This document shows, one piece after another, positions 27,068 to 35,451 of a stretch of 64,000 nucleotides of DNA. The notes beneath the pieces are model-generated. The model worked only from the letters and a program-made list of their open reading frames with translations. It did no database searches and was not told the origin of the DNA. Location of the stretch: the NCBI RefSeq assembly GCF_000178115.2, contig NC_014828.1:1519310-1583309 (forward strand), read 5' to 3'. The stretch comes from Ethanoligenens harbinense YUAN-3. Its GTDB lineage: Bacteria > Bacillota > Clostridia > Oscillospirales > Ethanoligenentaceae. The translations under genes were made by a program, and so were the position numbers. Positions within the stretch are counted from its first letter, which is position 1, and each line of letters begins with the position of its first letter.

Positions 27068-27952
27068 TCAAGCTTTTGGATGGCATTTGTTATAGACCAG
27101 TCTGCACCGGTTCTGGACGATCTGCTCATAAATCTGTGTAGAGGAAATATCGGAATGCCCGAGCATTTCCTGGATGGATTTGAGGTCAGCCCCGTTTTCC
27201 AACAAGTGCGCGGCAAACGAGTGGCGAAGCGTGTGCGGTGTGATGCGTTTCTGGATGCCTGCCTGTCCCGCGTAGCTTTTGACGATCTTCCAAAACCCCT
27301 GCCGGGAGAGTCGCCGACCGCCCGCATTGACAAAAAGTGCTTTTTCGCCGTGAAGCATGCGGAGGGTGGAACGTGCGTTGTCCAGATATAGGGAGATCGA
27401 CTGAACCGCTTCGTTATAGATGGGGATAGACCGATTTTTTTCCGGACCACGGCAAAATAAGGTGCAAAGCCCCAAATTGATATCGCCGACGTCCAGCGCG
27501 ATCAACTCGGAGACCCGGATACCGGTGGCGTACAGCAGCTCCAGCATCGCCTTGTCCCGGTATCCTTTGAAGTCGTTGCAGACCGGCTGTGCAAACAGAA
27601 GATCGACTTCTCCACTTGTCAAAATATCCGGCAGGCAACGTTTGCCGCGTTCCACATGCAACAGCAAAGCCGGGTTCTCGGAGATGATTCCTTCCAAAAG
27701 AAGATATTGGAAAAATCCGCGGACAGACGCGGTAAAACGGGAGATAGTCGCTTCGGAGCGGCCTTTTCCCCGCAAAACATCCAGATACATTTCCAATTCA
27801 GCGGCCGTGACGTCGGCCGGATCCTCGTTTCCCCTTTGCTGCAGATACTGCACGAATTGTTTCAGATCTCGCTGATAGGACTGGAGCGTACTCGCCGAAA
27901 CGGATTTTTGATCACGCAGATAGGCGGAGTATCCATCCAGGTAGTTGTCCAT
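27068..27952 (-). CDS. xerD: Site-specific tyrosine recombinase XerD
   Basis: A 294-residue recombinase of normal XerD length, with catalytic Arg146 (GIRVSEL), Lys172, His240-x-x-Arg243 (HTLRH), His266 (LGHSDISSTQIY) and Tyr275. The beta-hairpin carrying the Lys is unusual: RGPEKNRSIP instead of the common GKGxKxRxVP. The neighbour spoIIM lies upstream on the same strand; spoIIM and xerD are also close in B. subtilis, which supports XerD rather than an integrase. Confidence 0.9.
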   Translation of the reverse strand: MDNYLDGYSAYLRDQKSVSASTLQSYQRDLKQFVQYLQQRGNEDPADVTAAELEMYLDVLRGKGRSEATISRFTASVRGFFQYLLLEGIISENPALLLHVERGKRCLPDILTSGEVDLLFAQPVCNDFKGYRDKAMLELLYATGIRVSELIALDVGDINLGLCTLFCRGPEKNRSIPIYNEAVQSISLYLDNARSTLRMLHGEKALFVNAGGRRLSRQGFWKIVKSYAGQAGIQKRITPHTLRHSFAAHLLENGADLKSIQEMLGHSDISSTQIYEQIVQNRCRLVYNKCHPKA

Positions 27953-28105
27953 ACGGTTTACTTTCCCCTCATTTTTGCGTCAGAATGTTTTATGGTTTTC
28001 TGTCTGTTTATCTATGGTATGATCCGAGCCCGTTCTAATCAGGAAAAAGAAAAAGAGCGAAAAATCCATCCATCTTCCCTTTCATCCATTTATATGGCAG
28101 TGCTC

Positions 28106-28741
28106 TCAACTTAAAAACAGCGCGGAAAACGCGATGGTAGAGCCAGCCTCGATCAATGCTGCCAAGGCGGCCAGGCCGAAACAGACGACGAACCGCATGG
28201 CATACAACCGGAAAAGCTGCCACAGGTGCGTGCTTTCAGCCGGCGAGATCGCCCGTGCGATGCAAACCGAAAACGACAGCCCTTCACGGCAGGCCACTAC
28301 AATCGCAAAAGAAGTGACCAATGCCCATGGAAGGATGAACAGCGCACAAATCATAAACCCGGATACGCCGTAGTGGATGTAGATGTAGCCCATGGACAGG
28401 CCGATTCCGGCGCCTTTGAACAGTGCCACCAGCACAACCCCCACCACACCGACGGCCCACAGCCCAAACAGGAAAGCCGCGCACAGCAAAACGGCCGTTG
28501 AGAAAAACGAAGAACAAAACAGATCTAAAAAGCCTTGTGAAGCAGCTGCTTTTGACAGCAGTTCCTGAGAAAGCAACTGCAGCCCGGAAGTCTCTCCCGG
28601 CGTCTTACCCGGCGCCAGCAGCGCTCCAACCATCACACCGGCCAGGATCAGGACTGCCAATCCCAAATATGGCAAAAACAATTTGCTGCTGCCCTTGCTT
28701 GCGGGCACCCGAGCCGAATGCCCCATCCTTTTCCTTTTCAA
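28106..28741 (-). CDS. spoIIM: Stage II sporulation protein M
   Basis: A membrane protein of the SpoIIM family with about five helices; with SpoIID and SpoIIP it drives septal peptidoglycan remodelling during engulfment. Features are the basic N-terminus, VLILAGVMVGAL, the FLDLFCSSFFSTAV segment and a conserved GAGIGLSMGYI loop. Start is uncertain: TTG 28741 has GGGGGT seven bases before it, whereas ATG 28762 has no ribosome site and lies only about 10 bases after the predicted transcription start; ATG 28726 is a third option. Confidence 0.85.
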   Translation of the reverse strand: MKRKRMGHSARVPASKGSSKLFLPYLGLAVLILAGVMVGALLAPGKTPGETSGLQLLSQELLSKAAASQGFLDLFCSSFFSTAVLLCAAFLFGLWAVGVVGVVLVALFKGAGIGLSMGYIYIHYGVSGFMICALFILPWALVTSFAIVVACREGLSFSVCIARAISPAESTHLWQLFRLYAMRFVVCFGLAALAALIEAGSTIAFSALFLS

Positions 28742-28777
28742 GGGCTTGACCCCCTTTACCATTCATATTCACAGTAA

Positions 28778-28806
28778 ACTGTATGCAGGTAAAAAGGGTG
28801 CTATGC
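28778..28806 (-). promoter_or_regulatory. Candidate SigmaE promoter of spoIIM
   Basis: On the minus strand GCATAGC, 14 bases, CATACAGT. The -10 is a full match to CATACANT. spoIIM is a known SigmaE gene in Bacillus. Confidence 0.7.
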
Positions 28807-28830
28807 GTGATAATGGGATTGACAGAAGAC

Positions 28831-29631
28831 CTATTTTCCGAGTTCTTTGGCGCGCCTTGTACATTGCCGCATCCCGTCAATGACCGCCTGCTCGAATCCA
28901 TGCGCATAAAGCGCATCAAGTGCCGCAATGGTGGTGCCGCCTTTGGAAGAAACCATCCGGATCAGTTCATCCGGTTCTATGCCGGAATCCGTCAGCATTT
29001 TCGCGGAACCAATCAGCGTCTGGGCAATCAGCGCTTTTGCCACCGCGACGTCTATCCCTTGTTCCACGGCTCCAGCGATCACAGCTTTTGCAAATAGATA
29101 GACATATGCAGGGCTGCTGCCGCTGACCGATATAACGGCCGCCATCTGCTCCTCCGGCAGATCCTGTACCACACCGCCCGCCGCGAAAACGGCCTTGACC
29201 TTCGCGTATTCCACATCTGTAAGCGGCGAACATTGGCACAGCGCCGTAGCGCCTTCTCCCAGAAGCAGAGGCGTGTTCGGCATGGCCAGCGCGATTTTGG
29301 CTGCGTCACCCAGGCGTTCCTTGATGTAGGCCGAGGAAATACCGGCCGCAATGCTCACGATGATTTTGCCCTCCGCGAAGGGACAGATGTTTTGGAGCAC
29401 TTCGTCATAATTTTGCGGTTTTACAGATAAAAAAATGATATCTGCAAATTTCACGAGTTGCCGGACCGTTTCCACGCCGCACACCCCACGCTCTTCAAAC
29501 CGTGCATAATGTGTGCTGTGGTGATCGTATACCGCCAAATGGTCGGCTGGACAGACCCCTTGCCGCAGTAGACCGTTGATGATGGCACCGGCCATATTGC
29601 CGGCTCCAATGAAGCCTATTTTTTCTGTCAT
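28831..29631 (-). CDS. proC: Pyrroline-5-carboxylate reductase
   Basis: A 266-residue enzyme making proline from pyrroline-5-carboxylate with NAD(P)H. The Rossmann motif is IGFIGAGNMAGAI, followed by SVKPQN, AMPNTP and the C-terminal dimer domain signature SGSSPAYVY and GGTTIAALD. ATG 29631 follows GAGGAAA; the upstream 28 residues of the open frame are not family-like. Confidence 0.95.
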   Translation of the reverse strand: MTEKIGFIGAGNMAGAIINGLLRQGVCPADHLAVYDHHSTHYARFEERGVCGVETVRQLVKFADIIFLSVKPQNYDEVLQNICPFAEGKIIVSIAAGISSAYIKERLGDAAKIALAMPNTPLLLGEGATALCQCSPLTDVEYAKVKAVFAAGGVVQDLPEEQMAAVISVSGSSPAYVYLFAKAVIAGAVEQGIDVAVAKALIAQTLIGSAKMLTDSGIEPDELIRMVSSKGGTTIAALDALYAHGFEQAVIDGMRQCTRRAKELGK

Positions 29632-29703
29632 GCCGTTTCCTCTTATTCTTCTATTACTTGATCTAAAAAATAGCAAAATGAATCCATGGTTGATGTACCG
29701 ACA

Positions 29704-29732
29704 ATCATATACCATTTTTTACATAAATGCAA
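29704..29732 (-). promoter_or_regulatory. Promoter of proC
   Basis: On the minus strand TTGCAT, 17 bases, TATGAT, about 70 bases before the proC start. Confidence 0.55.
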
Positions 29733-29842
29733 GACGCTGGATACCTATTGACATAATTTTCACTTTCTGCACAAAGCAGACACTTGCATTTCCACAAACC
29801 TGCGGGGTGGGGCCGTTTTACCAGTGCAGAGTGCCGGAAGCA

Positions 29843-29879
29843 GAAAAAAGCCGACAGGATATTTCCTGGCGGCTTTTTT
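29843..29879. terminator. Terminator after scfB
   Basis: GCCG-A-CAGGA (29850-29859) pairs with TCCTG-G-CGGC (29864-29873), flanked by A-runs on one side and T6 on the other. It sits about 40 bases past the scfB stop and could work in both directions. Confidence 0.75.
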
Positions 29880-29917
29880 CTCCTGGCCGGGATCGGGATA
29901 AACGTTTGCCTCCAGCA

Positions 29918-31276
29918 TCATTCGGCAAGCGCGGCTTTGATCATCAGCGCACACTCCACACGCTTGCGTTCCAGCGCGCACGAAATGTCTAGCGGTGTCA
30001 GGATATTGCCCGCATAGGCACTGTTGTTCGCATTGCAGCCACCACTGCAATAAAATTTTGCCCAACAATCCGCGCAGTCTTTTTTGGTAAAAATGTTGGC
30101 TTTGGAAAATGTGTTTTTCATCGCCTGGTCAAATTGTCCGTTGCAAACATTTCCCATACGGAACGCCCTGTCCCCCACAAACTGGTGACAGGGATAAATA
30201 TCCCCTTCCGGCGTAACAGCGACGTATTCATTGCCGCAACCGCAGCCGCGCAGCAGCTTGATGGCGCACGGACCGTGTTCCATGTCGATCATAAAATGGA
30301 AAAAGTTAAAACCGTTGCCCGCTTTGGCACGCCGAATCATTTCAAGAGCAAGCCGGTCGTATTCCGCAAAAATATGGGGCAGATCGTCTTTGCGCAGCGC
30401 CAACGGATGGCCTTCCGGCAGGATGACCGGTTCCACCGATATTTCCTTGAACCCTTCGTCCGCCAGAGCCAGCACATCCTCTGCAAAATCCAGATTTTCA
30501 TGGGTGAAGGTGCCGCGCACATAGTAGTTGCGATGTTCGCGGCGCTCTACCAATCGCTTGATGTTTGCCAAAATAGTTTGATAGCTGCCGCTACCGTCGA
30601 TCCGCCTGCGCATCCGGTCATGGACGGATTGCCGCCCGTCGATCGAGAGCACGACATTGTACATTTCCCGGTTGATGAAATCGATCTTTTCATCATCCAG
30701 CACAAGGGCGTTGGTGGTTGTGGTGAAACGGATGTGCTTGCCGGCTTTCTGTTCGGCTTCCCGCCCATAAGCGACAACCTCTTTGACCACATCGAAGTTC
30801 ATCATCGGCTCGCCGCCGAAAAAATCCAACTCCAGATTGCGCCGGTTGCCGGCGTGCTCCAGCAGAAAATCAACGGCCTGTTTGCCAACCGAAAACGGCA
30901 TGAGCTTGCGCCCGCCTCCAAAATCACCGGTGGAGGCAAAACAATAAGAACAACGCAGATTGCAGTCATGTGCGACATTCAGGCACATGGATTTGACCGG
31001 AGCCATGTCACCCGCATTGCGGTAAGCGGCATAAACGTCCGGCGAAAAAAGCCTGCCGTCTTCTTTCAAAGCAAAAAGTTCCTCCCATGCCTCCCGCAAT
31101 GCATTCACCCCATAACGGGCTGCAAGCCGCTCTCCGGCTTTCTGCGGAAGTACACGGGTCATATCTTCACCGGCAAACTCCAGAAGCGCGTAGCTGATTT
31201 CATCCAGCTCGCTGATTGAACCGCTGTTGACATCCACCACCAAACGGTGGCCATTTGATGCGAATGTATGTATCAT
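29918..31276 (-). CDS. scfB: SCIFF peptide maturase, radical SAM/SPASM thioether-forming enzyme
   Basis: A 452-residue peptide-modifying radical SAM enzyme. An N-terminal peptide-recognition region (1-95) is followed by the SAM cluster HDCNLRCSYC (Cys105, 109, 112), then DFFGGEPMMNF, and a C-terminal SPASM domain rich in cysteines (GCGCGNEY, IYPCHQF, CADCWAKFYCSGGC). This arrangement and the adjacent six-cysteine precursor gene define the SCIFF system, in which Cys sulfurs are cross-linked to partner residues such as Thr. The biological role of the product is unknown. Confidence 0.93.
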   Translation of the reverse strand: MIHTFASNGHRLVVDVNSGSISELDEISYALLEFAGEDMTRVLPQKAGERLAARYGVNALREAWEELFALKEDGRLFSPDVYAAYRNAGDMAPVKSMCLNVAHDCNLRCSYCFASTGDFGGGRKLMPFSVGKQAVDFLLEHAGNRRNLELDFFGGEPMMNFDVVKEVVAYGREAEQKAGKHIRFTTTTNALVLDDEKIDFINREMYNVVLSIDGRQSVHDRMRRRIDGSGSYQTILANIKRLVERREHRNYYVRGTFTHENLDFAEDVLALADEGFKEISVEPVILPEGHPLALRKDDLPHIFAEYDRLALEMIRRAKAGNGFNFFHFMIDMEHGPCAIKLLRGCGCGNEYVAVTPEGDIYPCHQFVGDRAFRMGNVCNGQFDQAMKNTFSKANIFTKKDCADCWAKFYCSGGCNANNSAYAGNILTPLDISCALERKRVECALMIKAALAE

Positions 31277-31330
31277 GTAGACCTCTCTGCGCCGAATAAC
31301 CGGCTATCTGGCATCGCTATAAAAAACGAC

Positions 31331-31360
31331 AAAAATTCAGGGACGTAAAACGCCCCTGAA
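31331..31360 (-). terminator. Hairpin attenuator between scfA and scfB
   Basis: On the minus strand TTCAGGGGCG and CGTCCCTGAA form a 10-bp stem (one G-U pair) with a 5-base loop, followed by TTTTT. Partial termination here would favour the precursor over the enzyme. Confidence 0.7.
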
Positions 31361-31384
31361 CCATCACTGACTTCCAAAGCGAAA

Positions 31385-31525
31385 TTATTTCTGTTCGCAG
31401 GACTGGTTGGCAACCGTGCAGGAAGTTTTGCAAGCCGACTGGCAGGATGCCTGGCACTCCCCGCAGCCGCCCTTTGCCGCAGTTTCCTGCAATTTACGAT
31501 CGTTCAACGTTTTGATATGTTTCAT
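31385..31525 (-). CDS. scfA: SCIFF ribosomal peptide precursor (six cysteines in forty-five)
   Basis: A 46-residue precursor starting MKHIKTLNDRKLQ, the conserved SCIFF leader, and ending with a core that has Cys at 21, 24, 28, 32, 36 and 43. Thr34 and Thr37 lie between cysteines and are candidate cross-link partners. GGAGGAAAACC lies before ATG 31525. The maturase gene follows 108 bp downstream. Confidence 0.95.
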   Translation of the reverse strand: MKHIKTLNDRKLQETAAKGGCGECQASCQSACKTSCTVANQSCEQK

Positions 31526-31581
31526 GGTTTTCCTCCGTGATTTTAAAAAATAAGACTGAGGGCCTTGCCTGTATACGGTAA

Positions 31582-31610
31582 AGCATACCACACCATGCAA
31601 TTTTTTTCAA
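31582..31610 (-). promoter_or_regulatory. Promoter of scfA
   Basis: On the minus strand TTGAAA, 17 bases, TATGCT, about 57 bases before the scfA start. Confidence 0.6.
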
Positions 31611-31635
31611 CACAAACTTCCAGGCCGGTCTGTTC

Positions 31636-32046
31636 TCAGGCATGCAGGCGCCGCTGCCGGGTGTTGACACCTACGATACCGCCCACGGCGCCCGTGAGCA
31701 CCGAGACCACCATCTTGAGTAGGACCGCTCCGCCCAAAGCCGCCTGCCCCAGCAACGCGCCGCTGAGAAGAAGCAGCAACAGGTAAAAAAAGCCCGCCGC
31801 CCCCCCGAGCGCCAGTCCTTTGTGACCGAACAAACGGCCAGCAAACAATCCACCGCCGAATCCGCCGCCCGCGATAGCCGTAAAGGCGAACGGCTGCACC
31901 GCTCCGGCCGGCATATCCTGCAGCACCATCAAAATGGAAAACAGGATCAGCAGCAGAATGCTGAATAATACGCCGCACAATATGCCGATCAATACGGAAA
32001 GCACCGCGTCCCGCCACCCGGACTGCACCTGCGCAACACTTTTCAT
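31636..32046 (-). CDS. TIGR04086 family membrane protein
   Basis: A 136-residue membrane protein with four hydrophobic segments (about 17-43, 48-70, 78-100, 103-125) and Gly-rich turns (AGGGFGGGLFAGRLFG). Proteins of this family are found in Clostridia close to yajC and the SCIFF genes, as here. Function unknown. The tail NTRQRRLHA is basic and cytosolic by the positive-inside rule. Confidence 0.75.
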   Translation of the reverse strand: MKSVAQVQSGWRDAVLSVLIGILCGVLFSILLLILFSILMVLQDMPAGAVQPFAFTAIAGGGFGGGLFAGRLFGHKGLALGGAAGFFYLLLLLLSGALLGQAALGGAVLLKMVVSVLTGAVGGIVGVNTRQRRLHA

Positions 32047-32149
32047 GGAAATCCCCTCAGCCTTTCAGATTCCGCACATCTGTCCGGCTTTGCCCGCGGC
32101 TTTATTGAGAAAACGGCACTTGAATGCCCTCGTTATGACCGCGATGCAT

Positions 32150-32191
32150 AAAAAACCGGCGCGGAAAGGTATTTACCAAAAAATATGCGCC
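32150..32191 (-). terminator. Probable terminator after yajC
   Basis: On the minus strand GGCGC and GCGCC enclose a large loop with an inner GGTA/TACC pair and are followed by GG and T6. The loop is longer than usual. Confidence 0.45.
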
Positions 32192-32227
32192 TGCTACCCG
32201 TTTTATGCTGCGAAAGGCTGTGAACCA

Positions 32228-32545
32228 TTATTCCTTGTCGTCATGCATCGTTTCAACGCTCTGGATCGCCCATTTTCTGATGCGGATCTTCTCGCGGTCG
32301 GCGCCGGTCTCGATCACGATGGTATCATCCTTGATGCTCACGACACGCCCGACAATGCCGCCGATGGTGGTGATCTCGTCGCCCACCACCAGATTTTCCC
32401 GCATCGCTTTGGCTTCCTTTTCCTTTTTTCGCTGCGGCCGGATCATGAAAAAGTACATGACCACGAACATCAAGATGATGACCACAAAAATGGATATGCT
32501 GGAAAATGCATCCCCGGTCGAGGATGTTGCTGCCAAAAGCTGCAT
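32228..32545 (-). CDS. yajC: Preprotein translocase accessory subunit YajC
   Basis: A 105-residue protein with one membrane helix (about 19-38) followed by the hallmark FMIRPQRKKEKEAKAM and a small beta domain (GDEITTIGGIVGRVVSI). YajC associates with SecDF-YidC. GGAGGTG precedes ATG 32545. The order queA-tgt-yajC matches Bacillus (queA-tgt-yrbF). Confidence 0.92.
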   Translation of the reverse strand: MQLLAATSSTGDAFSSISIFVVIILMFVVMYFFMIRPQRKKEKEAKAMRENLVVGDEITTIGGIVGRVVSIKDDTIVIETGADREKIRIRKWAIQSVETMHDDKE

Positions 32546-32628
32546 AAAAACACCTCCGAAATTTTTGGAACGACCGTTCCCGGATGTCTGCGGCGTCCGA
32601 TGGTTTCTGCCGCAAACCATACGATTTG

Positions 32629-32657
32629 ATTATACCTGCAACCCGCATAGTTGGCAA
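32629..32657 (-). promoter_or_regulatory. Promoter of yajC
   Basis: On the minus strand TTGCCA, 17 bases, TATAAT, in the gap between tgt and yajC. Confidence 0.65.
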
Positions 32658-32726
32658 GCAATATTTCCTGCAAAGGCGCAGAAAGTTGAAAAATCCTTGA
32701 AAAATGTGCGTATAGACGCCCGCTTT

Positions 32727-33857
32727 TTAAATACGGCGGTCGATTGTCCGACTCAGCTCACGCTTGAATGCGGCAAAACGCCCTTCCTCAATCGCGGCGC
32801 GGATATCTTCCATCAGACGATTATAGAAATACAGATTGTGCATCACGCTCAGCCGCATGGCCAATAGTTCTTCCGCTTTGAACAGGTGGTGCAGGTAGGC
32901 GCGCGAGTGCTTTTTGCAAACCGGGCAGTCACAGGTCTCGTCGATGGGTGCGGAATCGCGCGTGTATTTGGCGTTCATCAGATTGCGCTTGCCCGCGCGG
33001 GTGAAGACATGCGCATGCCGGGCGTTCCGGCTGGGCATCACGCAGTCAAACAGATCGATGCCGCGCTCTACCGCTTCCAGGAGATTCAGCGGCGTTCCCA
33101 CCCCCATCAGGTAACGTGGCTTACCCACCGGCATATGCGGTTCGACACAGGAGATGATCCGGTACATATCCTCGGCAGGCTCGCCCACCGCCAGTCCGCC
33201 GATGGCATAGCCGTCCAGATCCATTTCCGCGATCTGCCGCATATGCGCCACACGCAGGTCATCAAACGTCGCGCCCTGGTTGATGCCAAACAGCATTTGG
33301 TGTGGATTGATGGTGCCGGGCGCGGCGTTCAGACACGCCATCTCCTTCTTGCAGCGCTCCAGCCAGCGCGTGGTACGCGCACAGGACTGCACGGCATACT
33401 CGTATTCAGCCGGATTGGCAACGCATTCGTCAAAGGCCATGGCGATGGTGGAGCCGAGATTGGACTGGATACGCATGCTTTCCTCCGGTCCCATAAAAAT
33501 GTGGCTGCCATCTATATGAGAAGAGAAATAGACGCCGTCCTCGGTGATACGCCGCAGCGGAGCCAGTGAAAAGACCTGAAACCCGCCGCTATCGGTCAGA
33601 ACCGGTCCCTGCCATCCCATGAACGCCCGCAGACCGCCCATATCGCTCACCACATCATCGCCCGGGCGCAGGTGCAGATGGTAGGTGTTGCAAAGCTCGA
33701 CCTGACAGTGCAGATCGACCAGATCATAAGAGGAGATGCCGCCTTTAATGGCGGCGCTGGTCGCCACGTTCATAAACGCCGGCGTTTCCACCTTGCCGTG
33801 CACGGTGGTAAATCGGCCGCGGCGCGCTTTTCCTTCGGTCTGGAGCAGTTCAAACAT
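32727..33857 (-). CDS. tgt: tRNA-guanine transglycosylase
   Basis: A 376-residue enzyme that exchanges G34 of GUN-anticodon tRNAs for the queuosine precursor preQ1. Asp89 in LTDSGGFQVFSL is the general acid/base position, the second Asp region is in FDCVMPSRNARH, and the zinc site is CDCPVCKKH...LHHL. ATG 33857 is preferred over the TTG at 33869 because GAGGG lies correctly before it. It pairs with queA upstream. Confidence 0.95.
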   Translation of the reverse strand: MFELLQTEGKARRGRFTTVHGKVETPAFMNVATSAAIKGGISSYDLVDLHCQVELCNTYHLHLRPGDDVVSDMGGLRAFMGWQGPVLTDSGGFQVFSLAPLRRITEDGVYFSSHIDGSHIFMGPEESMRIQSNLGSTIAMAFDECVANPAEYEYAVQSCARTTRWLERCKKEMACLNAAPGTINPHQMLFGINQGATFDDLRVAHMRQIAEMDLDGYAIGGLAVGEPAEDMYRIISCVEPHMPVGKPRYLMGVGTPLNLLEAVERGIDLFDCVMPSRNARHAHVFTRAGKRNLMNAKYTRDSAPIDETCDCPVCKKHSRAYLHHLFKAEELLAMRLSVMHNLYFYNRLMEDIRAAIEEGRFAAFKRELSRTIDRRI

Positions 33858-33927
33858 GATATCCCTCAATCGCTTTGATTTTTGAAAATTGCGGCAACAA
33901 ACGTTCGCTGGCCCGCATATGAATGCG

Positions 33928-33969
33928 GTTTCATTAATGTAAAGCTTATAAACTTTACATTAATGAAAC
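33928..33969. repeat. Perfect 17-bp inverted repeat between queA and tgt
   Basis: GTTTCATTAATGTAAAG (33928-33944), an 8-base spacer, then CTTTACATTAATGAAAC (33953-33969). It begins five bases past the queA stop. There is no T-run on either side, so it does not look like a simple terminator. Confidence 0.85.
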
Positions 33970-33974
33970 GCGGC

Positions 33975-35000
33975 TTAATACAGAAGCATCGCGTCCCCGA
34001 AGCTGTAAAAGCGGTATTGTTCGGCAATGGCTTCCTGATATGCGTGCAGCACATGCTCCCTGCCCGCAAATGCCGATACCAGCATGATGAGCGTCGATTC
34101 CGGCAGATGGAAATTGGTGATGAGCGCATCCAGCACTTGAAACTGGAAACCCGGATAAATGAAAATATCCGTCCATCCTTCCGCCGCACGGATTTCTCCG
34201 TACCGCTGCGCCACGCTTTCCAGTGTACGGCAACTGGTAGTGCCCACGCCCACCACGCGCCCACCGGACGCTTTGGTTTCCCGGATAAGGGCGGCCGTTT
34301 CCTCCGGCAGTTCGTAATGCTCGCTGTGCATCACATGTTTCTCAATGGTGTCTGCCTTCACCGGACGGAACGTACCAAGCCCCACATGCAGCGTGACATA
34401 GCCGATGCGCACACCTTTCTGCCGCAGGTGCTCCAGCAGCTCCGGCGTAAAATGCAGCCCCGCCGTAGGTGCCGCCGCCGAACCGGACTCTTTGGCATAA
34501 ACGGTCTGGTAACGTTCCTTGTCTTTCAATCTGTGCGTGATATAATGCGGAAGCGGCATCTCTCCGATTTGCTCGATCAGCCGATAGAAATCCCCCTCGT
34601 GCTCAAAGCGTACGATGCGATTGCCGTCTTCAATGATCTCCAGCACTTCCGCCTTGAGCAGCCCGCCGCCGAACACATACCGTGCACCCACGCGGGCGGT
34701 GCGTCCCGGACGGAGGATCACTTCCCATTCATCGCGTTTCTTTTCATTGAGAAGCACAAATTCCACCCGGCCGCCTGTTTTTTCGCGGTTGCCGTACAGC
34801 CTGGCGGGCAGCACGCGGGAGTTGTTCAGAATCAGGCAGTCGCCCGGCAGCAGCAAGTCAGGCAAATCATAAAAATGTCGGTGTCCCACCGCGCCGGTGG
34901 CGCGGTCGAGCGTCATCAGGCGCGACTGATCCCGCTGCGCCAGCGGTTCTTGTGCAATCCGTTCCGGGGGAAGATCATAGTAAAAATCCGATTTTTTCAT
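33975..35000 (-). CDS. queA: S-adenosylmethionine:tRNA ribosyltransferase-isomerase
   Basis: A 341-residue enzyme that builds epoxyqueuosine on preQ1-tRNA from SAM. Conserved segments are DFYYDLPPERIAQ, NNSRVLPARL, AAPTAGLHFT, THVGLGTF-like TLHVGLGTFRPV and the end segment YSFGDAMLL. Length is normal. It is the first gene of the queA-tgt pair and is divergent from the lysine riboswitch region. Confidence 0.95.
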   Translation of the reverse strand: MKKSDFYYDLPPERIAQEPLAQRDQSRLMTLDRATGAVGHRHFYDLPDLLLPGDCLILNNSRVLPARLYGNREKTGGRVEFVLLNEKKRDEWEVILRPGRTARVGARYVFGGGLLKAEVLEIIEDGNRIVRFEHEGDFYRLIEQIGEMPLPHYITHRLKDKERYQTVYAKESGSAAAPTAGLHFTPELLEHLRQKGVRIGYVTLHVGLGTFRPVKADTIEKHVMHSEHYELPEETAALIRETKASGGRVVGVGTTSCRTLESVAQRYGEIRAAEGWTDIFIYPGFQFQVLDALITNFHLPESTLIMLVSAFAGREHVLHAYQEAIAEQYRFYSFGDAMLLY

Positions 35001-35072
35001 ACGATAAGGTCATACCCGATTTCCATTTGATTTTTTCCATAAAAACGATGTCTGGTTTGTCCGGCAAAGCGA

Positions 35073-35101
35073 TTGACATCCGATATGGAAAATGGTAAGA
35101 T
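35073..35101 (+). promoter_or_regulatory. Promoter of the lysine-regulated asd operon
   Basis: TTGACA (35073-35078), 17 bases, TAAGAT (35096-35101). Transcription would begin at about 35108, just before the riboswitch. Confidence 0.75.
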
Positions 35102-35116
35102 AGCGTTAATTGAATA

Positions 35117-35290
35117 TACTGTGATAGAGGCGCGTTTTTGATGAGTAGCCCGCCGGAGGTTGTTCGGAACCGAAGATGGCCGGCAAAAGGCAAAAACGCC
35201 GAAGGGAGCAGCGCCGGGCGGCTGCTCGCCTGGTTGCTTTGCAAACAGCGCAGCGACTGTCATCATGCGATTGATGGAGAGCTATCCACT
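35117..35290 (+). ncRNA. Lysine riboswitch (L box)
   Basis: The conserved L-box blocks appear in order: GATAGAGGCGCG (35123), GATGAGTAG (35139), ACGCCGAAGG (35198), GCGACTGTCA (35252) and GGAGAGCTATC (35275-35285). The first and last blocks pair as helix P1. It lies between a SigmaA promoter and a terminator upstream of asd-dapA-dapB, exactly the genes expected to be repressed by lysine. The rest of the 450-bp queA-asd gap holds nothing else I can identify. Confidence 0.93.
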
Positions 35291-35351
35291 TTGTTTCGGG
35301 CACAGAGCCCGTCCGCAAAGCGTCAGTGCTTCTATTATATTGCATGGACAG

Positions 35352-35373
35352 CCGGTTTTCAACCGGTTTTTTT
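35352..35373 (+). terminator. Expression-platform terminator of the lysine riboswitch
   Basis: CCGGTT-TTC-AACCGG followed by T7, 79 bases before the asd start. Lysine binding would favour this hairpin. Confidence 0.85.
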
Positions 35374-35451
35374 CTTGCGCGGATTTTGAATGCAGGCAGT
35401 CTGCTACGCAGCACGCCGACGTCTGTGCGGCAAAAACGCGGGAGGTGCACA

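Noticed and set aside
26027-27952. Integron or phage integration module suggested by two tyrosine recombinases
   Set aside because: No attachment-site repeats, cargo genes or phage genes are present, and the neighbours are core sporulation and repair genes.
30134-31219. A 361-codon plus-strand frame opposite scfB
   Set aside because: It is the antisense shadow of a radical SAM gene with complete motifs.
33858-33974. preQ1 riboswitch in the queuosine gene cluster
   Set aside because: The gap contains only the inverted repeat. No preQ1 aptamer pattern is visible, and queA-tgt are not the usual first genes under that switch.
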